Shown: positions 28,683-44,224, numbered from the stretch's first letter. The stretch: 64,000 nt of DNA from Solibacteraceae bacterium (GCA_026984795.1 JALSRK010000051.1:89823-153822); one strand, 5' to 3'. Notes: generated from the letters alone by a model not told the origin. A program made the numbers and translations.

Positions 28683-29124
28683 GCGGCGGGTGGCCCGGCG
28701 AAACGCGTCGGAGGCGCCTGAGGAGAGCGCGCGCCGCCGGCTTGCGCCGGAACCAGACGAGGTGCGCGGGGCACCGGCAGTCCGAGGAACCGAAACCCAT
28801 TAGGGGAACGCAAGCGCCGCGCAACGCCGCGGCCGCCGCGGCCCACTCGCACTCGCTCCCGGCGCTGCCGGTTGCGAACCACACTTCCACCACCTTGGCC
28901 GCGCCTCGCAGATAATCGACGTGCCAGCGGCGCGGACCCGTCCCGGCCCGGTGGCGCTCGAGCCGTGCCGCGAGGCCGCCGGGGCCGCGGGCGCTGCCGA
29001 TGTAGAGGGCGTAGCCGGCGGGAGCCTCGAGCGTTCCGAGTCTGCCGATCCGGCGGCGGACGGGCCGCGGCGCGGCGAACAAGACGGCGTAGGTTCCCGG
29101 CAGGGGCGGCGGTTCGGGCTTCAT
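28660..29124 (-). CDS. DUF123 GIY-YIG-fold protein
   Basis: A 154-residue protein whose ATG 29124 overlaps the tyrS stop in an ATGA, so translation is coupled to tyrS. It shows the DUF123 pattern: GTYAVLF, then YALYIGSARGPGGLAARLERH (the GIY-YIG-like core with its Arg), RRWHVDYLRG, a Glu in CEWAAA, and the C-terminal GFGSSDCRCPAHLVWF. DUF123 proteins share the GIY-YIG nuclease fold, but activity is unproven. The C-terminus overlaps the esterase gene tail to tail. Confidence 0.85.
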   Translation of the reverse strand: MKPEPPPLPGTYAVLFAAPRPVRRRIGRLGTLEAPAGYALYIGSARGPGGLAARLERHRAGTGPRRWHVDYLRGAAKVVEVWFATGSAGSECEWAAAAAALRGACVPLMGFGSSDCRCPAHLVWFRRKPAARALLRRLRRVSPGHPPLRVIRAG

Positions 29125-30401
29125 CCGGCGGCGACCCGGACCAGGAAGTAGTTCTTCTTGCCTGAGCGTAAGACGAGAACGGACTCCGAGGCGAGGTCCT
29201 TGTCGCTCACCACCGCCCGCTCGTCGGCGACGCGCCGGTTGTTGACGTAGACGCCGCCACCCTTGATGGCCCGGTTGGCTTCCCCCTTCGAGCGGCAGGC
29301 GCCGGCGCGCACCAGCAGGTCCGTGAGGCGCATGCCCGCGGCGAGTTCGGTCTTGGGAATCTCCACCGAAGGGACGTCGGCGAAGATCTCCAGCAGATCA
29401 CGGTCCGAGAGGCCGGTGATCTCTTTGCCGAAGAGCACCTCCGAAGCCCGGACGGCCGCTCGAAGCCCTTCGTCGCCGTGCACCAGCCGGGTCATCTCCT
29501 CGGCCAGGCGGCGGTGGGGAATACGGCGTTCCGGGGCCTGTTCGTGCTCGGCGGCCAGGGCTTCGATCTCATCGAGCGGCAGGAAGGAAAAGAGCTTGAG
29601 GTAGCGGATGACGTCCCGGTCGTCGGTCCGGATCCAGAACTGGTAGAACTGGTACGGACTGGTGCGGTCCGGGTCCAGCCAGACGGCGTTGCCGGCGCTC
29701 TTGCCGAACTTCTCGCCGCCGGCGGTGGTAAGCAGCGGGAAGGTGATGCCGAAGACCTCGGCGCCGTGGACTTTGCGCACCAGATCGACGCCGGCCGTGA
29801 TGTTTCCCCACTGATCGTTGCCCCCGCCTTGGATCCGGCAACCGTAGCGCTCGTAGAGCTGCAGGAAGTCCCAGGCCTGCAGCAGCATGTAGCTGAACTC
29901 GGTGTAGGAGATGCCGTGCTCGCGGTCGGCCAGCCGGCGCCGGACGCTCTCCTTGGCGATCATGTAGTTGACCGTGAAGTGCTTGCCGACGGTGCGGAGC
30001 CACTCCAGATAGCTGATGGAGGCGGTCCAGTCGGCGTTGTTGGTCATCAGGGCCGCGTTGTCGCCTTCGAAACTGACGAAGCGGGCGAGCTGGGCGCGGA
30101 TGGCCTCGGCGTTGCGGGCGACGTCTTCGGGCGTGAGGAGCTGGCGTTCCGTGTCCTTGCCGCTGGGGTCGCCGATCATGCCCGTGGCTCCGCCGATGAC
30201 GATGATCGGGCGGTGGCCGGCCCGCTGGAATCGCGCCAGGGTGACGGCGGGCAGCAGGTGGCCGGCATGGAGGCTGTCGGCGGTGGGATCGAAGCCGATG
30301 TAGATGGACGCGCCGGCTTGTGAAAGGAGCCCCCGGAGGCCGGCCTCGTTGGTCAACTGTTCGATGACACCGCGGGCCGCGAGTTCGTCCAGTAAGTTCA
30401 T
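29121..30401 (-). CDS. tyrS: Tyrosyl-tRNA synthetase
   Basis: A 426-residue class I aminoacyl-tRNA synthetase that charges tRNA-Tyr. ATG 30401 gives the standard N-terminus MNLLDELAARG; the longer open frame upstream is not conserved. The HIGH-type motif is HAGHL (45-49), the KMSKS-type motif KFGKS lies near 233-237, and QGGGNDQWGN is intact. The C-terminus has an S4 RNA-binding domain (LTDLLVRAGACRSKGEANRAI). No T-box leader was found upstream. It is the first gene of a two-gene unit with the DUF123 gene. Confidence 0.97.
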   Translation of the reverse strand: MNLLDELAARGVIEQLTNEAGLRGLLSQAGASIYIGFDPTADSLHAGHLLPAVTLARFQRAGHRPIIVIGGATGMIGDPSGKDTERQLLTPEDVARNAEAIRAQLARFVSFEGDNAALMTNNADWTASISYLEWLRTVGKHFTVNYMIAKESVRRRLADREHGISYTEFSYMLLQAWDFLQLYERYGCRIQGGGNDQWGNITAGVDLVRKVHGAEVFGITFPLLTTAGGEKFGKSAGNAVWLDPDRTSPYQFYQFWIRTDDRDVIRYLKLFSFLPLDEIEALAAEHEQAPERRIPHRRLAEEMTRLVHGDEGLRAAVRASEVLFGKEITGLSDRDLLEIFADVPSVEIPKTELAAGMRLTDLLVRAGACRSKGEANRAIKGGGVYVNNRRVADERAVVSDKDLASESVLVLRSGKKNYFLVRVAAG

Positions 30402-30660
30402 AGTTTTCACTGTGGCGCCCGGCTGGGGAAAGCGAAGCGGGAGCATGTAACCCCTAATTCTAACTGACCGGGTGCGGCGTGCGGCGCCCGGGTCCTCGCC
30501 GCGCGGCGCTCGCGGACCGAGCTGCTTCCGCGAGTGCCTGATCGAGCGTCGCCGAACCCAACCGCCGGCTGCGGCACACCGCCCCCCCCAACGGCTGGGA
30601 CGGGCTCCGCTGCCGGGTCTGAAAGGGGCCCGGGCAAGCTTCGCCGGCCACGTGTTGGGC
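30402..30660. other. Intergenic stretch upstream of tyrS, nothing recognised
   Basis: About 260 very GC-rich bases between the tyrS start and the tRNA-Cys promoter. No T-box sequence (such as TGGNACCGCG), no clear promoter for tyrS and no convincing small ORF are visible. Confidence 0.45.
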
Positions 30661-30689
30661 TTGGCGGGCGTGGGCGGGTAGGGTACAAT
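30661..30689 (+). promoter_or_regulatory. sigma-70 promoter for tRNA-Cys
   Basis: TTGGCG (30661-30666) and TACAAT (30684-30689) are separated by exactly 17 bp and lie about 22 bp upstream of the mature tRNA-Cys start, an ideal arrangement for a stable-RNA promoter. Confidence 0.65.
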
Positions 30690-30711
30690 ACGTAGTGAGA
30701 GAGCACCACGG

Positions 30712-30786
<75 letters not shown>

Positions 30787-31143
30787 ACCCAGCCTGAAGC
30801 CCGCTTCTCGCTGTGCCAGCGTAGAGTATCCGTAAGAGCGGTGTCTCCAAAACGTTCCGACGGGCCGCTGTTTGACCACGTCTTGCGGCTTCCGGTGCGC
30901 CACCACTTACCGCATCTCCGACCTTGCCGCCCTATCCGAGTGGCAGGCCGGTGTCGCCGAAAAAACCACCGGTTCGGAAGTTGATTCTCACTCACCCGAC
31001 TGACCGGCCTGAGTGCGGTTCACGGGTCCACCTTCGTGCGCTTCCTCATTCCTTGGAACTGCCTTCTCGGGCCGTGGAGCCCCGAGGGATCCCGCAGCGG
31101 TTCGGTATCGGGGGGACTGCGGTGATAGAATGCGGCAATCGCT
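30787..31143. other. Intergenic stretch between tRNA-Cys and the MFS gene, nothing recognised
   Basis: About 357 bases. Short frames on both strands have no recognisable product. A TAGAAT at 31126-31131 could be a -10 element for the transporter, which would leave a leader of only a few bases; its -35 partner is poor. Confidence 0.4.
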
Positions 31144-32427
31144 ATGGCTGCGGTGCGAAAGATCAAGAACCTGAAGTGGTGGATCTGTACCTTATTATTC
31201 CTGGCCACTCTGGTGAACTATCTCGATCGGCAGACCCTGGCTGTGGCCACCCCCGAGATTGCCCGCGAGTTCGCTCTGAACAACCAGGACGTGGCCCTGA
31301 TCAACAACGCGTTCACCGCCGCGTATACGATCGGACAGCTCCTGATGGGCCGTTTCGTGGACATCCTGGGCACCAAAGTTGGTTTCGCTTTCATCATGGT
31401 TTTCTGGTCCGCGGCCGGCCTGCTGTGCTCGACATCGCGGGGGGCGCTGAGTCTCAGCGTCTACCGCTTTCTCCTTGGCCTGGGAGAAGCGGGGAACTGG
31501 CCGGTGAGCGTGAAAGCGGTGTCGGAATGGTTCCCTGCCAAGAGTCGCAGCATCGGCGTGGCGTATTTTTCCAGCGGCTCCGGCGTCGGGGCCATGTTAG
31601 CGCCGATTATCATCGCTCAGGTCATCATCTGGGGTGGCTGGCGGGTGTCGTTCATCGTGATCGGAACGCTGGGATTCCTGTGGTTGCCGTTGTGGTGGTG
31701 GTTTTACCGCTCTCCCGGCGAGCATCCGTGGATCAGCGACGAAGAGTTGCAGGAGATCGAAGCCGAGAAGGGCGCGGCTCCGACGAAGGGCGCGGTGGGT
31801 GTCACGGCGATGCTGCGGGAGTGGGCGGCACTGCTCAAGTACCGCCAGATTTGGGGCGTGTTCCTGATCCGCTTTTTTTCGGACTCGATTCTATGGTTTT
31901 ACATTCAGTGGCTGCCGAAGTACTTCGCCGATGAACGTGGCTACTCGATGCAGGAGATCCGCGACAAGCTCTGGATCGTCTTCCTGCCGACGATCTTCGC
32001 GGTGATGCTGGGCGGGGCGGCGTCCAGTTGGCTGATCCGGCGCGGCTGGAGCGTGGACCGCAGCCGGAAGACGGTGATGCTCGTCACCGGGCTGCTGATG
32101 CTGTCGTCGATGCCGGTGGGTGTGGTGGAGAGCGACCTCGTGGCGCTGCTACTGTCATCGACGGCGCTGTTGGCCTTCTACGCCTACTCGGTGAACACAC
32201 TGACGCTGCCGGCCGATCTGGTGCCCTCGCGCCTGGTGGCGAGCGTGAGCGGACTGTCAGGCATGGGAGCGGGGATCGGCAGCGTCTGTTTTACGTTCGC
32301 CGTGGGCCGTATCGCCGACTCCTTCTCGTTCACGCCGGTATTCTTTCTCGTGGGACTTCTGCCGCTGCTATCGCTGGTGATGCTGTTCTTCGTCACGGGG
32401 CGGATTCACCGGGTGATCGAAGAGTGA
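31144..32427 (+). CDS. MFS transporter, ACS family (hexuronate transporter-like)
   Basis: A 427-residue inner-membrane transporter with 12 predicted helices. The first helix region LATLVNYLDRQTLAVATPEI, with the Asp-Arg pair, and the cytoplasmic loop motif GRFVDILGTKVGF match the anion:cation symporter (ACS) branch that includes ExuT for galacturonate/glucuronate. RFLLGLGEAGNWPVSVKAV in helix 4 is also typical. Uptake of a sugar acid released by the secreted hydrolases is a reasonable guess, not shown. No catabolic genes lie beside it. Confidence 0.85.
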   Translation: MAAVRKIKNLKWWICTLLFLATLVNYLDRQTLAVATPEIAREFALNNQDVALINNAFTAAYTIGQLLMGRFVDILGTKVGFAFIMVFWSAAGLLCSTSRGALSLSVYRFLLGLGEAGNWPVSVKAVSEWFPAKSRSIGVAYFSSGSGVGAMLAPIIIAQVIIWGGWRVSFIVIGTLGFLWLPLWWWFYRSPGEHPWISDEELQEIEAEKGAAPTKGAVGVTAMLREWAALLKYRQIWGVFLIRFFSDSILWFYIQWLPKYFADERGYSMQEIRDKLWIVFLPTIFAVMLGGAASSWLIRRGWSVDRSRKTVMLVTGLLMLSSMPVGVVESDLVALLLSSTALLAFYAYSVNTLTLPADLVPSRLVASVSGLSGMGAGIGSVCFTFAVGRIADSFSFTPVFFLVGLLPLLSLVMLFFVTGRIHRVIEE

Positions 32428-32464
32428 AGGTCCAGTGCCGGCAGGCCCGAACCGGACTCTCTTC

Positions 32465-34717
32465 TCAGCGGAAGGCGCCCAAGAGGCGGCGGAAGAGGCC
32501 GCGTTTTTTTTGCTTGCTCGCTTGGGCCCGCGCTACGGCAACCCGTTTCCGGATCTCTTCCGGCTCTACTTTTTCGAGGACGGCGGCGAGGGCAGGCTGG
32601 TTCAGCCTCCAGACTGTGATGCCCCCTCTGGCATCGAGCGCCGCCACCCGGTGGGCGTCTTCGGAGATGGCGACCGCGATGACTTCGGCGGGTACGGCCT
32701 GCAAGGCGATCTGGGCGCCGGAAAGCGGTTCCCAGACGCTGACGGTGCGGCCCGCCGCGGCCGCCGCGACGCAGCGGCCAGTGGGTGGGCAAGCGAGGTC
32801 ATGAAACGTCGCTTTTGTTTCGACGGCCCCGACTGGGAGCCGCGCCGGGAGGAACCACAACCAGCAACCTTTATCCCCCGCCGCCGCCAGCAGTCCTCCT
32901 TGGGCACGGATCTCGACGGTTCCATTGTTTCCTGCGGGGAACAGCATCCTCAGCGGCTTGTTGCGCCGGGTTCCCCAGACCAGCAACTGGCCCGGCGTGG
33001 CGGCGACCACGTGGCCGGAACGCGGTTCGTAGGCAATCGAGACGGCCGGTTTTCGCGGTGTCCTCCACTTGGCGCGGAGCAGACGGAAGCCGGAGGGTTC
33101 ACGGCGCCACATCCGGATGCTGCGGTCGCGGAAAGCGGCGACGAGGGTTTTCCCCGCCGGGTCCAGATCCAGGGCCGTAACAGGCGAGGTCAGCGCGATC
33201 GTCGCAACTTCTCGCCGCTCCGGGAGGTTCCAGATACGGATCGCCCCGGCGAAGTCGCCGCTCACGAGCCACTTGCCGGTGGCGGCGAGGGCGACCGCCG
33301 TCACTGGAGCATTCGCCGCCCCGAGTTCGATCACCGCCCCGGGCTCACTCACTTGGAAGACGTGCACCAGGGGACCGCCGAAGACCGCGACCCGGCGGCC
33401 GCTGCGGTCCAACACCAGATGCTTCCCGTCCGGGGGAGCCGAAAGCGTCCGCTCCTCGATCAAGGCCGGGACGAGCGGGGGAGGGGGCGCCGGAGGTTCT
33501 ACCGGTGGTTGGGGAGGCGGTTGGGGTGTCGCTACGGCGAGGACGGAATCACTGGGTTCCTTGGTGGGCGCCGCTTCCTCGGCCGGCTTGGGCTTCACCG
33601 AAGCCATTGCTTTCCTCTTCGGGCGCCGGCGCGCACGGGGCCTGGGCGGCTTCTCGGGCTCTGGCGGGGGTGGAGTCTTTTCGTAAGCGAAATCCGGGGG
33701 AGGGACATCGATCCGTACCAGTGGAGGCGGAGGAACCGGTGGGGCCTTGACCCCCGGCCAGCGCGATAGGCTAACCGTGGCGGTGGTTAGGATCCCCGCC
33801 AGGGTGGCGGCGATGGCCGTCCACACTTGCTTGCGGAGCCTTCTCCGGGTGACGGCGGGGGCCGATGCTTCCACACGCACCTTTGCTGCTCGGCGCGGCA
33901 CTTTTTCCAGCATGCGCCGGAATTCGCCGGCTGACTGAATGCGCTGTTCCGGGTTCTTGCGCAAGGCCGCCAGCACCAGGTCGTTCAGCATGGGCGGCAG
34001 ATCCTCGACATATTGGGACGGCGGCTCCGGCATGTGCTCGACGTGGGCTTTCATCAGCTCGAAGTCGCTCTGGGCGGTGAAGGGCGGCTGCCCGGTGACC
34101 ATCTCATAGATGACTGCCCCCAGCGAGTAGAGGTCGCTTTGAGGCCCGATGTCACTGCGGGCGAGCACCTGCTCCGGGGAGACATACCAGAGCGAGCCCA
34201 GGACCGCGGTCGTTCGTGTGCTCTGTCCGTGAGCCCCCACCAGCGTTTTGGCAAGGCCGAAGTCGGTCAGCTTGACGGTGCCGTCTTTCGTCACCAGGAT
34301 GTTCTCTGGTTTGATGTCCCGGTGGATCATTCCTTGCTCGTGCGCATAAGCGAGCCCGTCGAGCGCCTGGTGTGCGATCTCGAGGACCGTGTCGAGTTTC
34401 AGTGGGCCGGATTTCAGAATCTCCCGAAGGTTGCGCCCTTCGACGTACTCCATCGCCATTGCCAGGCGTTCGGAAACTCGAAAGGCGTTGTACACGGCGG
34501 CGATGTTGGGATGCTGGAGGCTGGCCTGCAGGCGGATCTCACGCAGGAACCGCTCTTCTTCTTCGGGAGAATAGGCTCGGCCTGGGTGCAGGATCTTGAG
34601 CGCTTCGACACGGCCTGTGAGGCGGTGCCGGACCTGATAGACTTCTCCGGCGGCGCCGGAACCGAGCAGCGCAATGATCTCATAGTCGCCCAGACGCGCC
34701 CCTTTCGGCCAGGCCAT
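32465..34717 (-). CDS. Membrane Ser/Thr protein kinase with WD40 sensor domain
   Basis: A 750-residue Hanks-type kinase. Gly-loop GSGAAGEVY (19-27), Lys41, catalytic loop HRDIKPEN (132-139) and DFG (152-154) are complete, so it should be active. A single membrane helix lies at about 298-316. A Pro/Lys-rich spacer (about 325-430, with repeated PPPP runs) leads to a C-terminal WD40-like propeller (about 430-735, repeats such as [18 protein letters not shown]). This places the kinase in the cytoplasm and the propeller outside. Near the 3' end an A8 run in the coding strand (32504-32511) could cause slippage but affects only the last residues. Its substrates are unknown. Confidence 0.9.
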   Translation of the reverse strand: MAWPKGARLGDYEIIALLGSGAAGEVYQVRHRLTGRVEALKILHPGRAYSPEEEERFLREIRLQASLQHPNIAAVYNAFRVSERLAMAMEYVEGRNLREILKSGPLKLDTVLEIAHQALDGLAYAHEQGMIHRDIKPENILVTKDGTVKLTDFGLAKTLVGAHGQSTRTTAVLGSLWYVSPEQVLARSDIGPQSDLYSLGAVIYEMVTGQPPFTAQSDFELMKAHVEHMPEPPSQYVEDLPPMLNDLVLAALRKNPEQRIQSAGEFRRMLEKVPRRAAKVRVEASAPAVTRRRLRKQVWTAIAATLAGILTTATVSLSRWPGVKAPPVPPPPLVRIDVPPPDFAYEKTPPPPEPEKPPRPRARRRPKRKAMASVKPKPAEEAAPTKEPSDSVLAVATPQPPPQPPVEPPAPPPPLVPALIEERTLSAPPDGKHLVLDRSGRRVAVFGGPLVHVFQVSEPGAVIELGAANAPVTAVALAATGKWLVSGDFAGAIRIWNLPERREVATIALTSPVTALDLDPAGKTLVAAFRDRSIRMWRREPSGFRLLRAKWRTPRKPAVSIAYEPRSGHVVAATPGQLLVWGTRRNKPLRMLFPAGNNGTVEIRAQGGLLAAAGDKGCWLWFLPARLPVGAVETKATFHDLACPPTGRCVAAAAAGRTVSVWEPLSGAQIALQAVPAEVIAVAISEDAHRVAALDARGGITVWRLNQPALAAVLEKVEPEEIRKRVAVARAQASKQKKRGLFRRLLGAFR

Positions 34718-34749
34718 AACCTTTTGATCGGCCGGGAGATCGGTTTTGC

Positions 34750-35688
34750 TTAGGTGTTGCGGCCGGCGAGGCCGCCGGGCGGAGGCGCCGCCGGGGCGGC
34801 CAGGCTACGCACTTGCTCGATGAGTAAGTCCAGGAAAGCGCGGGTGGCGCGGCTCAACTGTTTCTTGCGGCGGTGGATGATACCCAAAGGACGGTAGAGG
34901 CCCGGCGACTTCAGCGGGATTCCAACCAGCTTCTCCTGCGCCAGGTCTTCCTGGATGACCGGCTCAGGCAGCAGGCTCACGCCCGAACCCAGGGCTACGG
35001 CCTCCTTGATCATCACGACGTTGTCAAAATGCATGACGGTCCGGGGTTCGACGCCGTGGCTGCGAAGGTACCGGCGGATCTCCCGGGCGATGGGCAGGTC
35101 GTCATCGAAGGCGATGAACTCGCGGCCGTGCAGCTCCCGGGGGTCGAGAAACGTGTTGAACGCCAACGGGTCTTCCGGCCGCGTGACGACCAGCATGACC
35201 TCCTTTCGCCACGGAAGGACCTCCAGCTCGCGGCTCGCCTCCGGATAGCTGACGATGCCCAGATCGGCGGCGTCGGAAAGCACCGCTTCGTAGACCCGCT
35301 CGGGCCGCAGGTATTCGACGTCGAGCTGGACCTCGGGGTAGCGGTGCTGAAACTCCCGCGCCCACTTGGAAACTTCGGCCAATCCGACCGAGTAGATCGA
35401 TGCAACCCGAACAATCCCTTCGATGCGGCTGCGAAGGCGCTCAATGGCCGTGTCGAACTCCTCTTTGCGGCGCAGCACGTCGCGACAGAACTCAAAGTAG
35501 AGACGCCCGGCCGGTGTCAGTTCGATCGGGCGCCGGCTCCGGTCGATCAGCGGGACGCCGAAGAGCCGCTCGAGCTCCTGAATGTGCTGGCTCGCGGCCG
35601 ACTGGCTGACCCGGTTCGCTCGGGCGCCTTGGGTGATGCTACGGCGGCTGGCGATGTCCCTGAAGAGTTTCAGGTGGGCGAGGTCCAC
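34750..35688 (-). CDS. LysR-family regulator, probable activator of gltBD
   Basis: A 312-residue DNA-binding protein. Residues 1-60 form the winged helix (FRDIASRRSITQGARANRVSQSAASQHIQELE), and about 90-295 the periplasmic-binding-like effector domain. It is divergent from gltB with a 265-bp gap holding a perfect T-N11-A palindrome at 35703-35717, only 15 bp upstream of its own start and about 66 bp before the gltB transcription start. LysR regulators usually sit beside their target and bind at this distance. GltC of Bacillus controls gltAB from the same position. Autorepression is likely. The effector is unknown. Confidence 0.88.
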   Translation of the reverse strand: MDLAHLKLFRDIASRRSITQGARANRVSQSAASQHIQELERLFGVPLIDRSRRPIELTPAGRLYFEFCRDVLRRKEEFDTAIERLRSRIEGIVRVASIYSVGLAEVSKWAREFQHRYPEVQLDVEYLRPERVYEAVLSDAADLGIVSYPEASRELEVLPWRKEVMLVVTRPEDPLAFNTFLDPRELHGREFIAFDDDLPIAREIRRYLRSHGVEPRTVMHFDNVVMIKEAVALGSGVSLLPEPVIQEDLAQEKLVGIPLKSPGLYRPLGIIHRRKKQLSRATRAFLDLLIEQVRSLAAPAAPPPGGLAGRNT

Positions 35689-35702
35689 ACAGCCAGTGTA
35701 CC

Positions 35703-35717
35703 ATAAGACTCTCTTAT
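35703..35717. promoter_or_regulatory. LysR operator candidate (perfect T-N11-A palindrome)
   Basis: ATAAGA-CTC-TCTTAT is a perfect 6-3-6 inverted repeat with T at 35704 and A at 35716, the T-N11-A pattern of LysR sites. Its centre is about -66 from the predicted gltB start of transcription. Confidence 0.7.
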
Positions 35718-35740
35718 GCGGACGCCTCTGCCGTATTCTC

Positions 35741-35769
35741 TTGCGCTAATGTAAGGCGCGTGCTATACT
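35741..35769 (+). promoter_or_regulatory. sigma-70 promoter of gltBD
   Basis: TTGCGC (35741-35746) and TATACT (35764-35769) are 17 bp apart, predicting transcription from about 35776 and a leader of about 178 bases before the gltB ATG. Confidence 0.7.
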
Positions 35770-35881
35770 GCAGGGAGCCGCGGCGTTGTCGAGCGGTACG
35801 CTGCGGCTCGAGTGCGTGGCCGCCTGCGGCGTTTGCGGGAGTCGTTTCCCGGAGCGCACCCACCTGCCCCAGGGGCGGCCG

Positions 35882-35934
35882 CCCGGCCCGTTGCGGGCCG
35901 GGGGCTTCCAGCACGGAGGCCGGCGCAGCCGGCC
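35882..35934 (+). promoter_or_regulatory. Two perfect hairpins in the gltB leader
   Basis: CCCGGCCCG/CGGGCCGGG (35882-35902) is a 9-bp stem with a TTG loop. GGCCGGC/GCCGGCC (35918-35934) is a 7-bp stem with a GCA loop. Both lie in the untranslated leader, the second ending 19 bases before the ATG. No U-tract follows, so a simple terminator is unlikely; a translational or pausing role is possible. Confidence 0.45.
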
Positions 35935-35953
35935 GGACAGGACCATTGAGAAT

Positions 35954-40597
<4,644 letters not shown>

Positions 40598-40615
40598 CGG
40601 GGGACGAGAAAGCGT

Positions 40616-42052
<1,437 letters not shown>

Positions 42053-42076
42053 AGCCACTAGGTAAGGGGCGGGCGG

Positions 42077-43249
42077 TCATCTGGCCCGGTTTGCCGTCTT
42101 CGCCACCAGCTCGATGACCCGCTGAGCATTCCGCTTCCACAAGAAACCCCGGCGCTCGATGGCCGCCGCCGCGGCTTGCCCCATCCGGTGGCGCAATTCT
42201 TCATCCTCCACGAGCCGTTCCAGCGCGCCCGCCAGGGAAGCGGCCGATCCGGGGGTGAAGAGCAGGCCTTCGGAGCCGTCTTCGATCAGGTCTCTCAGGT
42301 TGGGCTGATCCGGGGCGGCGACGGGCTTGCCCGCGGCCAGGTACTCGATCACCTTCATCGGACAGCAGTACTCGTTGGCGGCCGGCTGGACGGCGATGTC
42401 GAACAGGGCGACGTGGCGGGCGACTTCGCGGTGAGGCAGCGGTCCGGTGAACCGGACGAGACTCTCCACGCCCAGGCGGGCCGCCTGCTCCTTCAACCGC
42501 GGCGTCTCCGGTCCGCCGCCAACGAGCAGGACGGCGGCCTTTTCGCGGAGCAGCCGGCTGGAGGCGAGGGCCTCGATGAGCAGATCGATCCGGTGCCAGT
42601 CGCGGAACCATCCGACGAAGCCGGCGACGGCCCGGCCCTTCAAGCCGAGGCGTTCCTTGAGCTCCGGGTCGGCCGGAAGGGGGTGGAAGCGCTGGGGATC
42701 CACGCCGTTCGGGATCACCGTGATCTTCTCGCGGCGGACGCCCATCCCGACGAGGATGTCGCGCAGGGGACTAGAGACGGCGATGACGTGGGTAGCGGCG
42801 TTGGCCACGCGGCGCTCGGCCCACCGGGCGAGGCCGTGCCAGTGGATGGCGCGGTCGCGGGCCTGTTCGAGCGCCAGTGGGGAGTTGACTTCCAGGACGA
42901 CGGGGATTCCGAAGAACTTGCCGGCCAGGACGCCGGCGAAATTGAACAGGGCGTGGCGCTCGTAGAGGAAATCCGGCCTCCGGCGCCGGATGCGGCGGAC
43001 GAGCATCGGGAGGCCGCCGAAGTTGTAGGCGATCTGGACGGCTTCGGAAGCCAGGGGAAGGCGCCGGACGAAGCGCTGCCAGGCGGCTTCGCCGGCGTCG
43101 CGCTCGGGATTGTCGAGTTCCGTTTCGGCGGGTACCAGGGCCGCTTCCTCGACCTCGTGGCCGAGGGCTTCGAAGGCCCGCATCATCTCTAATATGTGAA
43201 TGCGCTGAGCGTCGGTGGCCCTCGTGCGGTGGTGGTAGAGGATGAGCAT
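42077..43249 (-). CDS. Glycosyltransferase family 4
   Basis: A 390-residue GT-B-fold enzyme that moves a sugar from a nucleotide-sugar donor to an acceptor at the cytoplasmic membrane. The N-terminal acceptor half starts at the very first residues (LILYHHRTRATDAQR). The donor half begins at VIPNGVDPQRFHP near 190. The retaining GT4 Glu-x7-Glu-type motif lies in CPMKVIEYLAAGKPVAAP near 296-313. It stands alone, convergent with gltD and divergent from the SDR gene, so the glycan it builds cannot be inferred. Confidence 0.88.
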   Translation of the reverse strand: MLILYHHRTRATDAQRIHILEMMRAFEALGHEVEEAALVPAETELDNPERDAGEAAWQRFVRRLPLASEAVQIAYNFGGLPMLVRRIRRRRPDFLYERHALFNFAGVLAGKFFGIPVVLEVNSPLALEQARDRAIHWHGLARWAERRVANAATHVIAVSSPLRDILVGMGVRREKITVIPNGVDPQRFHPLPADPELKERLGLKGRAVAGFVGWFRDWHRIDLLIEALASSRLLREKAAVLLVGGGPETPRLKEQAARLGVESLVRFTGPLPHREVARHVALFDIAVQPAANEYCCPMKVIEYLAAGKPVAAPDQPNLRDLIEDGSEGLLFTPGSAASLAGALERLVEDEELRHRMGQAAAAAIERRGFLWKRNAQRVIELVAKTANRAR

Positions 43250-43325
43250 TCCTTAGAAACACCATGATGGCAGAGAGGGCGGGCGGGAATGCTTCGGCAA
43301 GCCGCCGCGGTAGACTGGTTCGGTT

Positions 43326-44105
43326 ATGGAGCAAGCGAATCCTTTTTCCCTGGCTGGCAAGCGTGCCTTCGTGGCTGGGGCGAGCCGGGGCATCGGGCTG
43401 GCGATCGCCCGGGAGCTGGCCAGGGCCGGCGCGCACACGATCCTGGCGGCCCGCTCCATGGACGCGCTCGAGCGTGCGGTGGAGGAGATCCGCCGCGAAG
43501 GGGGCTCGGCCGAGGCGGTGCATCTGGACGTCACCGATCCGGAATCCATCCGCGAGGCGGCCCGGAAGGCGGGCGAGGTGCACATCTTGCATGCCGTGTC
43601 GGGGATGAACATCCGCAAAGATTTCCTCACCTACACCCGGCAGGAGTACGAGCAGATCATGAACACGAACCTGCACGGGATCGTCGAGCTGGTGAAGCGG
43701 GTGGGCGAGGGGATGATCGCCCGGGGCCGAGGGGGCAAGGTGGTGCTGATCGGCAGCCTGATGTCGCTGGTGGGGCTGCCGTATTTGACGGTCTACGCCA
43801 TGACCAAGAGCGCCCTGGCGGGACTCACCCGGACGCTGGCCGCTGAGTGGGCTCGCCACGGGATTCAGGTCAACTGCATCGCCCCCGGCTTCATCGTCAC
43901 CGACTTGAACCGCGCCATTTGGGAGCGGCAGGAGAACCTCAACTGGCTCAAGGGGGTGCAGGCGATTCCGACGCCCGGCAGACCGGAAGACATCGCGCCC
44001 ACGGCGGTGCTGCTGAGTGGTCCGGGCTCAGATTTCATCACCGGGCAGGTGATCGCGATCGATGGCGGGTACACGACTACCGCCGTGTGGCCCTTCGAGC
44101 CCTGA
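43326..44105 (+). CDS. SDR-family oxidoreductase
   Basis: A 259-residue short-chain dehydrogenase. The cofactor motif is GASRGIG (18-24), the Asn-containing stretch is replaced by HAVSGMN, catalytic Ser lies in LIGSLMS, and YAMTK near 157-161 supplies Tyr and Lys. The NCIAPGFIVTDLNRAIW and IDGGYT ends are typical of gluconate 5-dehydrogenase or 3-oxoacyl-reductase-like members. The substrate cannot be told. It is divergent from the glycosyltransferase with 76 bp between. Confidence 0.85.
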   Translation: MEQANPFSLAGKRAFVAGASRGIGLAIARELARAGAHTILAARSMDALERAVEEIRREGGSAEAVHLDVTDPESIREAARKAGEVHILHAVSGMNIRKDFLTYTRQEYEQIMNTNLHGIVELVKRVGEGMIARGRGGKVVLIGSLMSLVGLPYLTVYAMTKSALAGLTRTLAAEWARHGIQVNCIAPGFIVTDLNRAIWERQENLNWLKGVQAIPTPGRPEDIAPTAVLLSGPGSDFITGQVIAIDGGYTTTAVWPFEP

Positions 44106-44224
44106 CTGGGGTTCGTGTGGGGGAGGGGGCCGTACCAGCGGCACGCACTACCCCCGGCGTGGGAATTCGTGTATTATGAATGTGCTGCAGGTTGCTGCAG
44201 CGGCAAAGCCGACTGAGGCTGTCA

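Noticed and set aside
30402..30711. A T-box riboswitch in front of tyrS
   Set aside because: No T-box core sequence, no specifier loop and no terminator could be found; the stretch is simply GC-rich.
35786..35953. A longer GltB starting at TTG 35786
   Set aside because: The extra 56 residues are not GltB-like, coincide with strong hairpins, and would put the start about 10 bases after the predicted transcription start.
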